A stretch of DNA of 48,355 nucleotides from Variovorax davisae (GCF_030316845.1 NZ_JASZYS010000025.1:1-48355), one strand, 5' to 3'. Numbered from the stretch's first letter, positions 31,805-43,507 are shown. Notes: generated by a model from the letters alone, not told the origin. Numbers and translations are program-made.

Positions 31805-32776
31805 ATGGACATCAAGAAGATCGCCCTGGCGCTGGGTCTGTGCGTCGTGGGCAGCGCCGCCTGGTCGCAGCCCGGGGACTATCCGAGCAAGCCGATCCGC
31901 CTGGTCATCGGCTTCGCCCCCGGCGGCGCCGCCGACTACGTGGCCCGGGCCATGAGCGTGGCCTTCGGCAAGGCGCTCGGCCAGCCGGTGGTGGTCGACA
32001 ACAAGCCGGGCAACGGCTCGAGCATCGCGGCCGAGCTGGTGGCCAAGTCGCCGGCCGACGGCTACACCTTGCTGATCGCCAGCCCGAGCAGCATCTCGGT
32101 CAATCCGGCGCTCAACCCCAAGCTGGCCTACACGGCGCGCGACCTCACGGCCGTGACCAAGATGACCACCTCGCCACTGGTGCTGGCGGTCAATCCCGCC
32201 ACCGGCATCCGCTCGGTCAGCGACCTGATCGCGGCGGCGAAGAAGGCGCCGGGCCAGCTCAACTACTCGACCTCGGGCAATGGGTCGGCGCCGCACCTGG
32301 GCGCCGCGCTGTTCAGCCAGGTCACCGGCGTTGAGATGACGCACATCCCCTACCGCGGCGGCAGCCTGGCGATCCAGTCGGTGATGGCGGGCGACACCCA
32401 GCTCACCTTCGGCACCTCGCCCTCGGTGCTGCCGATGGCCAACGCCGGCCGGCTGCTGGCGCTGGCCGTCAGCACCCGCGAGCGCTCGCCGCTGGTGCCC
32501 GGGCTGCCGGGCATGAAGGAGGCGGGCCTGCCCGACTACAACCTCGAGTTCTGGTATGGCATGTTCGTGCCGGCCGGCACCCCGCCGGCGATCGTGCAGA
32601 AGATCTACAAGGCGACCATCGCCGCGATGGAAGACCCGTCGGTCAAGGCCTCGCTGGCGCGCGACGGCACCGAGGTGTCGCTGTCGGCGTCGCCAGAGCA
32701 GTTCAACCGCTTCCTGGCCGAGGACGGCAAGTTCTGGGTCAAGCTGGTGAAGACCGCCAACGTCAAGGTGGAATGA
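31805..32776 (+). CDS. Bug/TctC-family periplasmic solute receptor (second)
   Basis: The 323-aa product has a signal peptide ending near residue 21 (LALGLCVVGSAAWSQ). The Bug fold shows YPSKPIRLVIGFAPGGAADY, VDNKPGNGSSIAAELVAKSP and YSTSGNGSAPHLGAALFSQV. The N-terminal GFAPGGAADY loop differs from the PVSAGGGSD of the first receptor, hinting at a different ligand. It follows the MDR gene by 29 bp, with AAGGAGA before the ATG, and precedes a gntR gene by 30 bp. Confidence 0.92.
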   Translation: MDIKKIALALGLCVVGSAAWSQPGDYPSKPIRLVIGFAPGGAADYVARAMSVAFGKALGQPVVVDNKPGNGSSIAAELVAKSPADGYTLLIASPSSISVNPALNPKLAYTARDLTAVTKMTTSPLVLAVNPATGIRSVSDLIAAAKKAPGQLNYSTSGNGSAPHLGAALFSQVTGVEMTHIPYRGGSLAIQSVMAGDTQLTFGTSPSVLPMANAGRLLALAVSTRERSPLVPGLPGMKEAGLPDYNLEFWYGMFVPAGTPPAIVQKIYKATIAAMEDPSVKASLARDGTEVSLSASPEQFNRFLAEDGKFWVKLVKTANVKVE

Positions 32777-32806
32777 TCCGTCCGCCGTAAAAGGTAGGAT
32801 TTGCCC

Positions 32807-33484
32807 ATGCCAACTCCTTCCTCCAGCCCCCGTGGCGCCGGCCTGTCGCATGCCATCGTGAGCGAGCTCAAGCAGCTCATCTACAGCGGCGAGTTCAAGC
32901 CCGGCGAGCGCCTCAACGAAGCGGCGCTGGCGCTGCGCATGGGCACCAGCCGCGGCCCGATCCGCGAGGCGATCAAGGTGCTGGCCGGGCTGGGCCTGGT
33001 CACCGCCGTCGCCAACCGCGGCGTGTTCGTGCGCCAGCTCTCGCTGCGCGAGATGCTCGAGATCTACGAACTGCGCGCACTGGTGTTCGGCTACGCAGCC
33101 GACCGGGCCTGCGAGCACTTCACCGACGAGCACCGGAAGCAGATGGAGGCGCTGCTCGACGCCATGGACGCCGCCTGCGAGGCGGAGGACGGCACGCTCT
33201 ACTACGAACTCAACCTGCAGTTCCATTCGCTGATCCTCGAGATCTCGAACAACCGCCGCGCCCACCAGGCCTACGACGACTACGTGAAAGAATTGCACCT
33301 GGTGCGCCGCAAGTACTTCAACGCGCCCGGCAACATGCGGCGTTCGAATGCCGAGCACCGTGCGATCTTCGATGCCATCGTGGCATCGAACAAGGCCCGC
33401 GCCCGCGCCGCCGCCGAGCGCCACGTGCATGCCGGCAGGGCGCGGCTGTTGGCGAATTTCGAGGCGCCGCTGCAGGGCCGCTGA
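32807..33484 (+). CDS. GntR-family (FCD subgroup) regulator, second
   Basis: ATG 32807 follows AGGTAGGA; TTG 32801 is the only nearby alternative. The 225-aa product has a winged helix (SGEFKPGERLNEAALALRMG, TSRGPIREAIKVLAGLGLV) and an FCD domain (LREMLEIYELRALVFGYAAD, NLQFHSLILEIS, AEHRAIFDAIVA). It is embedded within the receptor genes rather than divergent from them. It may control the downstream bug genes or the whole rightward operon together with the first GntR. Confidence 0.9.
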   Translation: MPTPSSSPRGAGLSHAIVSELKQLIYSGEFKPGERLNEAALALRMGTSRGPIREAIKVLAGLGLVTAVANRGVFVRQLSLREMLEIYELRALVFGYAADRACEHFTDEHRKQMEALLDAMDAACEAEDGTLYYELNLQFHSLILEISNNRRAHQAYDDYVKELHLVRRKYFNAPGNMRRSNAEHRAIFDAIVASNKARARAAAERHVHAGRARLLANFEAPLQGR

Positions 33485-33518
33485 GCCGGCGCAAGCCCTC
33501 GACCACCTGGAACCGATC

Positions 33519-34499
33519 ATGACAACCATCACCCGTCGACTCGTCCTGGCCCAGGCCGGGCTGCTCGCCCTCGGGGGCCTGAAGCCCGCCGGCGCCGCCG
33601 AGGCCTTTCCCTCGCGGCCCCTGAAGATCTACGTCGGCTACAGCGCCGGCGGCGCGGTCGATGCGATCGCGCGTTCGGTCGGCCAGCGGATGGCGGCCAT
33701 CCTCGGCCAGCCGGTGGTGGTCGAGAACAAGCCGGGCGCCGGCACCAACATCGCGGTCAAGTCGCTGATCGGCAGTCCGCCCGACGGCTACACCCTGCTG
33801 CTGGCGGCGAATGCGCTGGCGGTCAACCCGTCGCTGTTCCAGCCGCCGCCCTACGACCTGGAGCGCGAGCTGACGCCGGTGGCCCTGGTGGGTCGGGTGC
33901 CGGTGGTGTTCGCGGTGCGCGAGGGCTCGGCGTTCAAGACCCTGCAGCAGATGGTGGCCGCCGCCAAGGCCAAGCCGGGCGCGGTCACCGTGGCGACGCC
34001 GGGCAACGGCTCGACGCCGCACCTGGCCATGGAGCTGTTCCAGCACACGGCCGGCCTGTCACTGCGCCATGTGCCGTACAAGGGCGGCGCCCAGGCGCTC
34101 ACCGATGTGCTCGGCGGCCACGTGGACGTGGTGGCGGTCAACGCGCTCGAAGCGCTGCCGCTGGCCAGGGGCGGCAAGCTGCGGGTGCTGGCCGTGATGA
34201 GCGCCGAGCATTCCGCGGTGCTGCCGGGCGTGCCGACGGTCGCGGAGTCCGGCTTTCCGGGCTTCGAGGCCAGCGTCTGGTATGGCTTCGTCGCGCCGGC
34301 CGGGCTGCCGAAGCCGGTGCTGGCGCAGCTGCATGCCGCGGTGCAGAAGGCGATCGAGTCGCCCGAGGTGCGCGAGCAGCTGGCGGCCGCCGGCGGGCTG
34401 CCGCTGCCGGGGCCGACCGAGCGCTTCGAGCAGCTGCTCAAGAGCGATGCGGCCCGCTACGGCAAGCTGATCCGCGAAGCCGACATCAAGCCCGAATGA
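33519..34499 (+). CDS. Bug/TctC-family periplasmic solute receptor (third)
   Basis: ATG 33519 gives 326 aa with a Tat-like or Sec signal (TTITRRLVLAQAGLLALGGL). The twin arginine with following hydrophobic run is suggestive. Bug signatures are FPSRPLKIYVGYSAGGAVDA, VVENKPGAGTNIAVKSLIG and ATPGNGSTPHLAMELFQ. The C-terminus ends ADIKPE, the usual family ending. It lies 34 bp after the second gntR and 14 bp before the fourth receptor. Confidence 0.92.
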   Translation: MTTITRRLVLAQAGLLALGGLKPAGAAEAFPSRPLKIYVGYSAGGAVDAIARSVGQRMAAILGQPVVVENKPGAGTNIAVKSLIGSPPDGYTLLLAANALAVNPSLFQPPPYDLERELTPVALVGRVPVVFAVREGSAFKTLQQMVAAAKAKPGAVTVATPGNGSTPHLAMELFQHTAGLSLRHVPYKGGAQALTDVLGGHVDVVAVNALEALPLARGGKLRVLAVMSAEHSAVLPGVPTVAESGFPGFEASVWYGFVAPAGLPKPVLAQLHAAVQKAIESPEVREQLAAAGGLPLPGPTERFEQLLKSDAARYGKLIREADIKPE

Positions 34500-34513
34500 A
34501 GACAGGAGAACGC

Positions 34514-35512
34514 ATGACACCAGGCATCACCCGCCGCCAGGCCTGCCTCGCCGCGGCCGGCGGCGCGCTGTGGAGCGCGAGCCGCGCGGCCATGGCGCAG
34601 CAGGGCTATCCGGGCCGGCCGCCGCACCTCATCGTGCCGTTCACGCCGGGCGGGTCCTCCGACGTGCTGGGCCGGGCGATCGGGCAGGAGCTCGGACGCG
34701 CGTGGAACCAGGCCGTCGTGATCGAGAACGTGCCCGGCGCCGGCGGATCGGTCGGCGCCGAGAAGGTCGCGCGCGCGCCCGCCGACGGCTACACGCTGCT
34801 CATGGGGCACATCGGCACGCTGGCCGTCAACCCCTCGCTCTACCCCAAGCTGGGCTACGACCCGCTGCGCAGCTTCGCGCCGGTGGCCTGGGTGGCGCGG
34901 GTGCCGAACGTGCTCGTGGTCCATGCCTCGGTGCCGGCGCGCACGCTGGCCGAGCTGATCGCGCTGGCCAAGGCGCGTCCCGGCCAGCTGGCGTACGGCT
35001 CCGGCGGCAACGGCAGCGCCGCGCACATGACGATGGAATACCTCAAGCTGCAGACCGGCGCCTCGTTCCTGCACATTCCCTACAAGGGCACCGCGCCGTC
35101 GGTCAACGACCTGCTGGCCGGCCAGGTGCAGCTGCTGTTCACGGGTGCGCCGGCGCTGCTGCCGCACATCAAGGCCGGCAAGATGCGCGCCCTGGCGGTG
35201 TCGAGCCCACGCCGCATCGCGCTGCTGCCGGAGGTGCCGACCGTGGCCGAGAGCGGCGTCGCCGGCACCCAGGGCTTCGAGGCCGACCAATGGTACGGCG
35301 TGGTCGCGCCGGCCGGCACGCCGGCGGAGATCGTCGCGCTGCTCAACCAGCAGATCAACCGCTCGCTGGGCTCGGCCGAGGTCGGCGCCCGGCTGGCCGC
35401 CGAGGGCGCCGAGGCCACGCCGGCCACGCCGCAGGTGTTCGGCCAGCTGATTGCCAGCGAGATCCAGCGCTGGGCGCGCGTGATCAAGGCCGCCCACATC
35501 ACCGTCGACTGA
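34514..35512 (+). CDS. Bug/TctC-family periplasmic solute receptor (fourth)
   Basis: ATG 34514 follows AGGAGA (34504-34509) and is preferred to ATG 34496 inside the previous gene. The 332-aa product has a signal with a twin arginine (TRRQACLAAAGGALWSASRA). The Bug fold shows YPGRPPHLIVPFTPGGSSDV, VIENVPGAGGSVGAEKVARA and YGSGGNGSAAHMTMEYLKLQ. With the third receptor it forms a tandem pair that differs in the N-terminal ligand loop (PFTPGGSSD against GYSAGGAVD), so it probably has a different ligand rather than being a recent duplicate. Confidence 0.92.
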   Translation: MTPGITRRQACLAAAGGALWSASRAAMAQQGYPGRPPHLIVPFTPGGSSDVLGRAIGQELGRAWNQAVVIENVPGAGGSVGAEKVARAPADGYTLLMGHIGTLAVNPSLYPKLGYDPLRSFAPVAWVARVPNVLVVHASVPARTLAELIALAKARPGQLAYGSGGNGSAAHMTMEYLKLQTGASFLHIPYKGTAPSVNDLLAGQVQLLFTGAPALLPHIKAGKMRALAVSSPRRIALLPEVPTVAESGVAGTQGFEADQWYGVVAPAGTPAEIVALLNQQINRSLGSAEVGARLAAEGAEATPATPQVFGQLIASEIQRWARVIKAAHITVD

Positions 35513-35543
35513 TCGACAGACCCCCCAACCCAGGAGAAAGAAG

Positions 35544-36368
35544 ATGAGTTTGCTGTCCAGGTTCCTGCAGGTCGTGCTTCTCGCGGCGCTGTGCCCGTTC
35601 GCCATGGCCCAGCAGCCGGCCGCGGGCAAGACCGAGGTGCTGTGGCTGGGCCAGTCGGCCTTCCGCATCACCACGCCCGGCGGCAAGGTGATCGTCACCG
35701 ACCCCTGGCTGCGCCAGAACCCGGTGACGCCGGCCGAATACAAGAACCTCGAGGCCCTCGGCAAGGTGGACCTGCTGCTGGTCACCCACGGCCACTTCGA
35801 TCACTTCGCCGATGCTCCGGCGCTGGCGCTGATGCACCAGATCCCGATGTATGCGCCCGGCGACATGAACCAGACCGTGGGCCTGCTGGGCATCCTGCCG
35901 GCGAACCTGGTGCCGCGCTTCAACAAGAGCGGCACGATCAACCCGCTGCCCGGCATCAAGGTGACGATGGTGCGCGCCGAGCATTCGTCGGTGATCGTCT
36001 GGAAGAACCCGGCCAGCGGCAAGGACGAGGCGCATCCCGGCGGCGAGCCGGTGGGCTACATCATCGAGCTCGAGAACGGCTTCCGGATCTACCACATGGG
36101 CGACACCGGCTTGTTCGCCGACATGAAGTTCATCGCCGACTACTACAAGCCCGACCTGGTCCTGATGCCGATCGGCGGCCACTTCACCATGGGCCCGGCA
36201 GACGCCGCCTATGCCACGCGCGAATGGCTCCGGCCCAAGGCCGTGATCCCGATGCACTACGGCGCCAATCCGCTGGGCAAGGGAACCCCGGAAGAATACG
36301 TGCGCGCGCTCGGCGACGCGGCGCCGCGCGTGCTGGCGCTGAAGCCCGGGGAGAAGGCGCTGTTCTGA
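35544..36368 (+). CDS. Exported metallo-beta-lactamase-fold hydrolase (UPF0173-like)
   Basis: The 274-aa product has a signal peptide at ~1-22 (LQVVLLAALCPFAMAQQ). The MBL fold has the metal motif THGHFDHF (His82, His84, Asp86, His87), then VRAEHSS, MGDTGLFAD and a C-terminal IPMHYG. This pattern is that of the UPF0173/UlaG-like group with unknown or lactonase-type activity. It ends the rightward run, 31 bp after the fourth bug gene. A lactone- or ester-opening step in the periplasm is possible. Confidence 0.85.
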   Translation: MSLLSRFLQVVLLAALCPFAMAQQPAAGKTEVLWLGQSAFRITTPGGKVIVTDPWLRQNPVTPAEYKNLEALGKVDLLLVTHGHFDHFADAPALALMHQIPMYAPGDMNQTVGLLGILPANLVPRFNKSGTINPLPGIKVTMVRAEHSSVIVWKNPASGKDEAHPGGEPVGYIIELENGFRIYHMGDTGLFADMKFIADYYKPDLVLMPIGGHFTMGPADAAYATREWLRPKAVIPMHYGANPLGKGTPEEYVRALGDAAPRVLALKPGEKALF

Positions 36369-36410
36369 AGCCGGTGTAGAGTCGCCCTCCGATCCGACAC
36401 GGGGGAACTC

Positions 36411-36638
36411 ATGGCAAGAACAAGCGACTGGGCGGCCAAGGTGCTGACGCTGCTCAAGGGCGGCAATACCGACGCGGCGATTGCGCAGATCCGGGTCGCG
36501 CCGACCGTCAAGGACATCCAGGCGCTGCAGGCGGCGCTGGTCCTGGCCAGGCTGTCCGGGCGCTGGCGCGATGTCGACGAGACCATCCGCCAGAGCATCG
36601 ACGCCTTGTCGGCGCCGCGACTGCACCGCTCGCCCTGA
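36411..36638 (+). CDS. Small protein of unknown function
   Basis: The 75-aa product is predicted all-helical (SDWAAKVLTLLKGGNTDAAI, IQALQAALVLARLSGRW), with a GGNTDAA turn resembling a single TPR-like helical pair. No signal peptide is present. It stands between the MBL gene and a permease, with a GGGGGA ribosome-like site before the ATG. GC bias and codon use fit a real gene. No role can be assigned. Confidence 0.6.
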   Translation: MARTSDWAAKVLTLLKGGNTDAAIAQIRVAPTVKDIQALQAALVLARLSGRWRDVDETIRQSIDALSAPRLHRSP

Positions 36639-36645
36639 GCGCCGC

Positions 36646-36663
36646 GCCGAGCCGGGGCTCGGC
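36646..36663. terminator. Palindromic hairpin downstream of the small gene
   Basis: GCCGAGCC-GG-GGCTCGGC is a perfect 8-bp inverted repeat, 8 bp after the stop at 36638 and 35 bp before the next start. There is no T-run. It may terminate transcription or be a regulatory palindrome for the permease gene. Confidence 0.4.
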
Positions 36664-36697
36664 TACGATGGCGCCTTCCGCACAGAGGTGACGCTCC

Positions 36698-37825
36698 ATG
36701 ACAGACACGCGACCGGACCTGGCCAAGATCACGTTCAGCGTGTTGACCATCGTCTTGCTGATCGGCTCCTCGCTCTGGATCCTGCGGCCCTTCCTCGGCG
36801 CCACCATCTGGGCCGTGATGGTGGTGGTGGCGACCTGGCCCGCGCTGCTCTGGTTCGAGGCCCGGCTGTGGGGGCGCCGCAGCCTGGCGGTGCTGGTGAT
36901 GGTGCTGATCCTGCTGCTGCTCTTCGTGCTGCCGCTGACGATGGCGATCTCCACCATCGCGGCCAACGCCGACGAAGTCATCGCCTGGTTCAAGCTGCAG
37001 ATCAGCAAGGGCCCGCCGCAGCTGCCCGACTGGGTCGCCAGCGTGCCCTTCGTCGGGCCCAAAGTGACGCTCGCCTGGGACGAACTGGTGGCCTCGGGCG
37101 TGGCGGGCATCGAGGCCAAGGTCACGCCCTATGCCTCGCGCGTCACCGGCTGGCTGTTCTCGCAGGCCGGGGTGGTGGGGGCGCTCACCTTGCAGTTCCT
37201 GCTGACCGTGGTCATCGCCGGCCTGATGTATGCCCAGGGCGAATCGGCGGCCGTCGAGGTCCGGCGCTTCGGCCGCCGGCTGGGCGGTTCGCGCGGCGAA
37301 GATGCGGTCGTGCTGGCCGGCCAGGCGATCCGGGGCGTGGCGCTCGGCGTGGGCGTGACGGCGATCGTCCAGGCCGTGGTGGGCGGCATCGGCCTGGCGA
37401 TCGCCGGCGTGCCCTTCGCGGCCCTGCTCACCGCGGTGATGTTCATGCTGTGCATCGTGCAGCTCGGGCCGACGCTGGTGCTGGCGCCGGCGACGATCTG
37501 GGTCTTCTGGAGCGGCTCGACCGGCTGGGGTATCTTCCTGCTGGTGTGGACCGTGATCGTCGGCACCATGGACAACTTCCTGCGCCCGTGGCTCATCAAG
37601 CGCGGCGCCGACCTGCCGCTGCTGCTGATCTTCGCCGGCGTGATCGGCGGCCTGCTCGGCTTCGGGCTGGTCGGGATCTTCGTCGGTCCGGTGCTGCTGG
37701 CGGTTTCCTACACGCTGATCAACGCCTGGCTCGACAGCGCCGACCAGCCGGTCGTCGAGGCCGGGACGGATCCGCACCCACCCGCGCCTTCGCGCGACGC
37801 CAGCGTCCGCGGTCAGAACCTGTAG
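36698..37825 (+). CDS. ydiK: AI-2E family transporter (YdiK-like permease)
   Basis: The 375-aa product has about eight membrane helices. They include FSVLTIVLLIGSSLWILRPF, ATIWAVMVVVATWPALLWF, LAVLVMVLILLLLFVLPLTM and the C-terminal LLIFAGVIGGLLGFGLVGIF. The sequence follows the YdiK branch of the AI-2 exporter-like superfamily. Actual substrates are unknown, and relatives include ion antiporters. The 3' end overlaps the convergent mipA-like gene by 13 bp. Confidence 0.85.
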   Translation: MTDTRPDLAKITFSVLTIVLLIGSSLWILRPFLGATIWAVMVVVATWPALLWFEARLWGRRSLAVLVMVLILLLLFVLPLTMAISTIAANADEVIAWFKLQISKGPPQLPDWVASVPFVGPKVTLAWDELVASGVAGIEAKVTPYASRVTGWLFSQAGVVGALTLQFLLTVVIAGLMYAQGESAAVEVRRFGRRLGGSRGEDAVVLAGQAIRGVALGVGVTAIVQAVVGGIGLAIAGVPFAALLTAVMFMLCIVQLGPTLVLAPATIWVFWSGSTGWGIFLLVWTVIVGTMDNFLRPWLIKRGADLPLLLIFAGVIGGLLGFGLVGIFVGPVLLAVSYTLINAWLDSADQPVVEAGTDPHPPAPSRDASVRGQNL

Positions 37826-38634
37826 GAAGCGAAGATGCCGTAGGTGGTCTGCGTCTTGTCTTCCGTGATCGGACTGCGTTCGGCGTCGCCTTGCAGCCAG
37901 GCGACGGCGACGCTCGCGCCAAGACCCCACTGGGCATTCAATTGATACTGGGCCCCGACGGAGAAGCGCAGCGTATTGACGCCGCTTCCCGCCCGGTACG
38001 GGGCAACGCCGGCGATCAGGCTTTGTTGGGCGTTGATACCGTAGAAGGTCTGGGTGTACTTGCCGTTGGCCCAGGTGACGCCGGGCCCGGCGGTCAGGAC
38101 CAGCCTTTCGTTGACCAGGTACCGCCCTTCGAGGTCGACGGCGATCCGGGTGCCTTGATCGTTGCCCCCGATGTCGGAGACCAGGAAGCCCCGGACCGTC
38201 AGCCACTCGTAGGTGTACGCGGCGAACACGCTGCCCAGTGCCGTCTCGGAAATATCGCCCCAGCCGCGGAGGATCGGTGCGTCGGATTCCTTGCGCGGCT
38301 TGGCCAGTTCCCCGCCCAAAGCCACTCCGAAGCGCCAGGCGTCGTTCTGGATGAGGTTGAAGCCCACGCCGAATGGAAAGCCGGCCCCCGGCGTGCCGCC
38401 GAGGAAATAGCGCCCATAGTTGGCGGTGACCAGCGGCACGGCCACGGTCTGGGCATCGCCGCTGCCGGGATACCGGGGGCGACTGAAGACGCCGAGCCCG
38501 GCCGAAAAGCGCCAGGCGTCATCGGCCACCGGGTCCAGCCGGGGCTGGGCCGGCGCGTCTTGCGTCGTGAACATGGCGGCGACCGTCGCCGCCAGAAGGA
38601 TGAGGCGAGCGCCAATTTTGCGACTGAGGATCAT
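37813..38634 (-). CDS. MipA/OmpV-family outer-membrane protein
   Basis: ATG 38634 gives 273 aa with a signal peptide at ~1-30 (GARLILLAATVAAMFTTQDA). The body alternates short beta strands (WRFSAGLGVFSRPRYPGSGD, GGTPGAGFPFGVGFNLIQND) and ends with an aromatic C-terminal residue (TTYGIFASYRF), the outer-membrane beta-barrel signal. MipA/OmpV proteins scaffold murein enzymes or act as porin-like antigens. It is divergent from a broken gntR, whose palindromes lie in the shared upstream region. Confidence 0.85.
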   Translation of the reverse strand: MILSRKIGARLILLAATVAAMFTTQDAPAQPRLDPVADDAWRFSAGLGVFSRPRYPGSGDAQTVAVPLVTANYGRYFLGGTPGAGFPFGVGFNLIQNDAWRFGVALGGELAKPRKESDAPILRGWGDISETALGSVFAAYTYEWLTVRGFLVSDIGGNDQGTRIAVDLEGRYLVNERLVLTAGPGVTWANGKYTQTFYGINAQQSLIAGVAPYRAGSGVNTLRFSVGAQYQLNAQWGLGASVAVAWLQGDAERSPITEDKTQTTYGIFASYRF

Positions 38635-38737
38635 CGGGCGTGTCGGGTAAGACGAGAAAATGGTGATCGGGCGGGGTGCAGCGTAGGGGGCGTTTCGGTT
38701 TTTGTCACGCCGCACATTCAACGATGCGTGGTTGATC

Positions 38738-38759
38738 ACATTGGTTTTGTTGACAATGT
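38738..38759. promoter_or_regulatory. Nested palindromes upstream of the broken gntR
   Basis: ACATTG-N10-CAATGT (38738-38759) encloses TTGT-TG-ACAA (38747-38756), a FadR/GntR-like site. The core TGTTGACA is the same as in the inverted repeat at 28692-28705. It lies 45 bp before the start of the truncated gntR and may be its old operator. Confidence 0.45.
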
Positions 38760-38803
38760 TTCGCCGACCGGTGGACTCGGCATTCCGAATGTCGACAAGA
38801 ACG

Positions 38804-38998
38804 ATGGCTGCACTCAAGAACACAGGTCCCGAACAACCCGCCCGGCCCAGACAGCCCCTTCGTCAGCTGATGACGCTGCCGGAGCAGATCGCCGAGCGCA
38901 TCTTCACGGCCATCGCCGACGGCGACTACGAAGGAACGCCGGCGCCGGCGGTCAGGCGCCGGTGGCGCCGGCGACCTGCCGCGCTTCGAGCTGCCTGA
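38804..38998 (+). pseudogene. GntR-family regulator, truncated after its first DNA-binding helices
   Basis: From ATG 38804 the frame reads a 20-residue leader, then LRQLMTLPEQIAERIFTAIADGDY, the opening of a GntR winged helix (split here only for description: LRQLMTLPEQ, IAERIFTAIADGDY). After about base 38931 the frame turns into Pro/Arg-rich nonsense and stops at 38998. The rest of the helix-turn-helix and the whole FCD domain are missing. A Bug C-terminal fragment follows in another frame, so a deletion joined the two genes. Confidence 0.65.
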
Positions 38999-39130
38999 TC
39001 GCCTCGCGCTTCGCGAACGCCTGAGGGAGTTCGGCCTCGACGCGGGCCAGTCGCGGACGTCGGAGGAGCTGGCGAAGTCGCTGCTCGCCGACTGCGAGCG
39101 CATCGGCACCGTGCTGAAGTCGATCGATTT
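38970..39130 (+). pseudogene. C-terminal fragment of a Bug/TctC receptor
   Basis: In a frame different from the gntR start, the sequence reads ALRERLREFGLDAGQSRTSE then LLADCERIGTVLKSIDFKPE. This matches the C-terminal pattern of Bug receptors (compare LLKSDAARYGKLIREADIKP at the end of the third receptor). No start, signal peptide or ligand domain is present. It is the remnant of a fifth bug gene, cut off by the same deletion as the gntR remnant. The tail to 39241 is unassigned. Confidence 0.5.
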
Positions 39131-39241
39131 CAAGCCCGAGCAGGCCCAGGATGCGGTGCGCCGCCCCTTGCGGAGCCTGGGCCAAGTGACGAAGATGCGT
39201 CGAATCCCCCCCATTGGCACGGGGCTCGAGGAGACCATCCC

Positions 39242-42013
<2,772 letters not shown>

Positions 42014-42018
42014 TCGCC

Positions 42019-43500
42019 ATGCCCGGGCCACGCTATCCGGTGCTCTACCAGATCAACACGCGGGTCTGGCTGACGGAATTGTCGCGTTCGCTCGGGCGTC
42101 GGGCGACGCTGGACGACGTCGCCGACGCCGAACTGGATCGACTGGCGGAGACGGGTTTCGACTGGATCTGGCTGCTGAGCGTCTGGCAGACCGGCGAGGC
42201 CGCGCAACGCATCTCGCGCAGCCATCCGTCGTGGCGGCGCGAGTTCGAGCACACGCTGCCCGACCTGCGCGAAGCGGACATCGAGGGCTCGGGCTTCGCG
42301 ATCACCGGCTACCGCGTGCACGACGGCCTGGGCGGCGACGCGGCACTGGCGCGGCTGCGCGCGCGCATGCGCGAACGGGGGCTGCGGCTGATGCTCGACT
42401 TCGTGCCGAACCACATGGCGCCCGACCATCCGTGGACGCACGCGCACCCTGACCACTTCGTCCATGGCACGGAAGCCGACCTGGCGCGTTGGCCCCGGAA
42501 CTTCACCCGGGTGGAAACCACAAGCGGACCGCTGCTGCTCGCCTACGGCCGGGATCCGTACTTCGACGGCTGGCCCGACACGCTGCAGCTCGACTACGGC
42601 AACCCGGCGCTGCAGGCGGCGATGATCGGCGCGCTCGAACGCATCGCCGGCCAGTGCGACGGCGTGCGCTGCGACATGGCGATGCTGGTGCTGCCCGAGG
42701 TGTTCGAGCGCACCTGGGGCATCCGGGCCGAACCCTTCTGGCCGAAGGCGATCGCCGCGGTGCGGCGCACGCATCCGGCGTTCCTGTTCATGGCCGAGGT
42801 CTACTGGGACATGGAATGGACCCTGCAGCAGCAAGGCTTCGACTACACCTACGACAAGCGCCTGTACGACCGCCTGCACGAGCAGCGCGCCAGCCCCGTG
42901 CGCGAACATCTGAAGGCGGACATGGCCTATCAGGACAGGCTGGCCCGTTTTCTGGAGAACCATGACGAGCCGCGCGCGGCATCGGCCTTCGCGCCGGAAA
43001 TGCATGCCGCTGCCGCGGTGCTGACTTTTCTCTCGCCCGGCCTGCGCTTCTTCCACCAGGGGCAGCTCGAAGGACGGCGAATCCGGATCTCGCCGCACCT
43101 GGTCCGCGCACCGGATGAAGCCGCGGACGCGGCGCTCCAGCCGTTCTACGAGCGGCTGCTCGCCGTGCTGCGGCTGCCGGTCGTGCGCGACGGCGGCTGG
43201 TCCCTGCTGGACTGCGTTCCGGCATGGGGCGGCAACCCCACGGCCGACAACTTCATCGCTTTCCGTTGGGAAGACGCCGCGCAGCAGCAGATGCTCGTGG
43301 CCGTGAACTGTTCGCCGCAGCAATCCCAGTGCTTCGTGCACTTGCCCTTCTCGCAGATGGCAGGGCGCAGCCTGCGGCTGCGGGATCTGCTCGGTCCGGC
43401 CGTCTACGACCGGGCCGGTGACGACTTGCTGGCCCGCGGCCTGTTCCTGGACATGCCGGCATGGGGCCGACACGTCTTCGACCTGCAATGGCTGGCCTGA
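42019..43500 (+). CDS. GH13 alpha-amylase-family enzyme
   Basis: ATG 42019 gives 493 aa with no signal peptide. The (beta/alpha)8 barrel has the four GH13 regions: DFVPNHMA at ~128-134, GVRCDMAML with nucleophile Asp219, FMAEVYW with acid/base Glu260, and ENHDEPRA with stabiliser Asp316. Substrate may be alpha-glucan, trehalose or a small glucoside. It is co-transcribed with the GH63-like gene (5-bp gap). The pair may degrade or recycle an osmolyte or storage glucoside. No glycogen or trehalose synthesis genes are in the window. Confidence 0.85.
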   Translation: MPGPRYPVLYQINTRVWLTELSRSLGRRATLDDVADAELDRLAETGFDWIWLLSVWQTGEAAQRISRSHPSWRREFEHTLPDLREADIEGSGFAITGYRVHDGLGGDAALARLRARMRERGLRLMLDFVPNHMAPDHPWTHAHPDHFVHGTEADLARWPRNFTRVETTSGPLLLAYGRDPYFDGWPDTLQLDYGNPALQAAMIGALERIAGQCDGVRCDMAMLVLPEVFERTWGIRAEPFWPKAIAAVRRTHPAFLFMAEVYWDMEWTLQQQGFDYTYDKRLYDRLHEQRASPVREHLKADMAYQDRLARFLENHDEPRAASAFAPEMHAAAAVLTFLSPGLRFFHQGQLEGRRIRISPHLVRAPDEAADAALQPFYERLLAVLRLPVVRDGGWSLLDCVPAWGGNPTADNFIAFRWEDAAQQQMLVAVNCSPQQSQCFVHLPFSQMAGRSLRLRDLLGPAVYDRAGDDLLARGLFLDMPAWGRHVFDLQWLA

Positions 43501-43507
43501 TCGGGGC

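Noticed and set aside
36257..38206. Minus-strand 649-codon open frame opposite the YdiK-like gene
   Set aside because: It is rich in His, Gln, Asp and Arg with no domain, and the opposite strand has a clear membrane protein.
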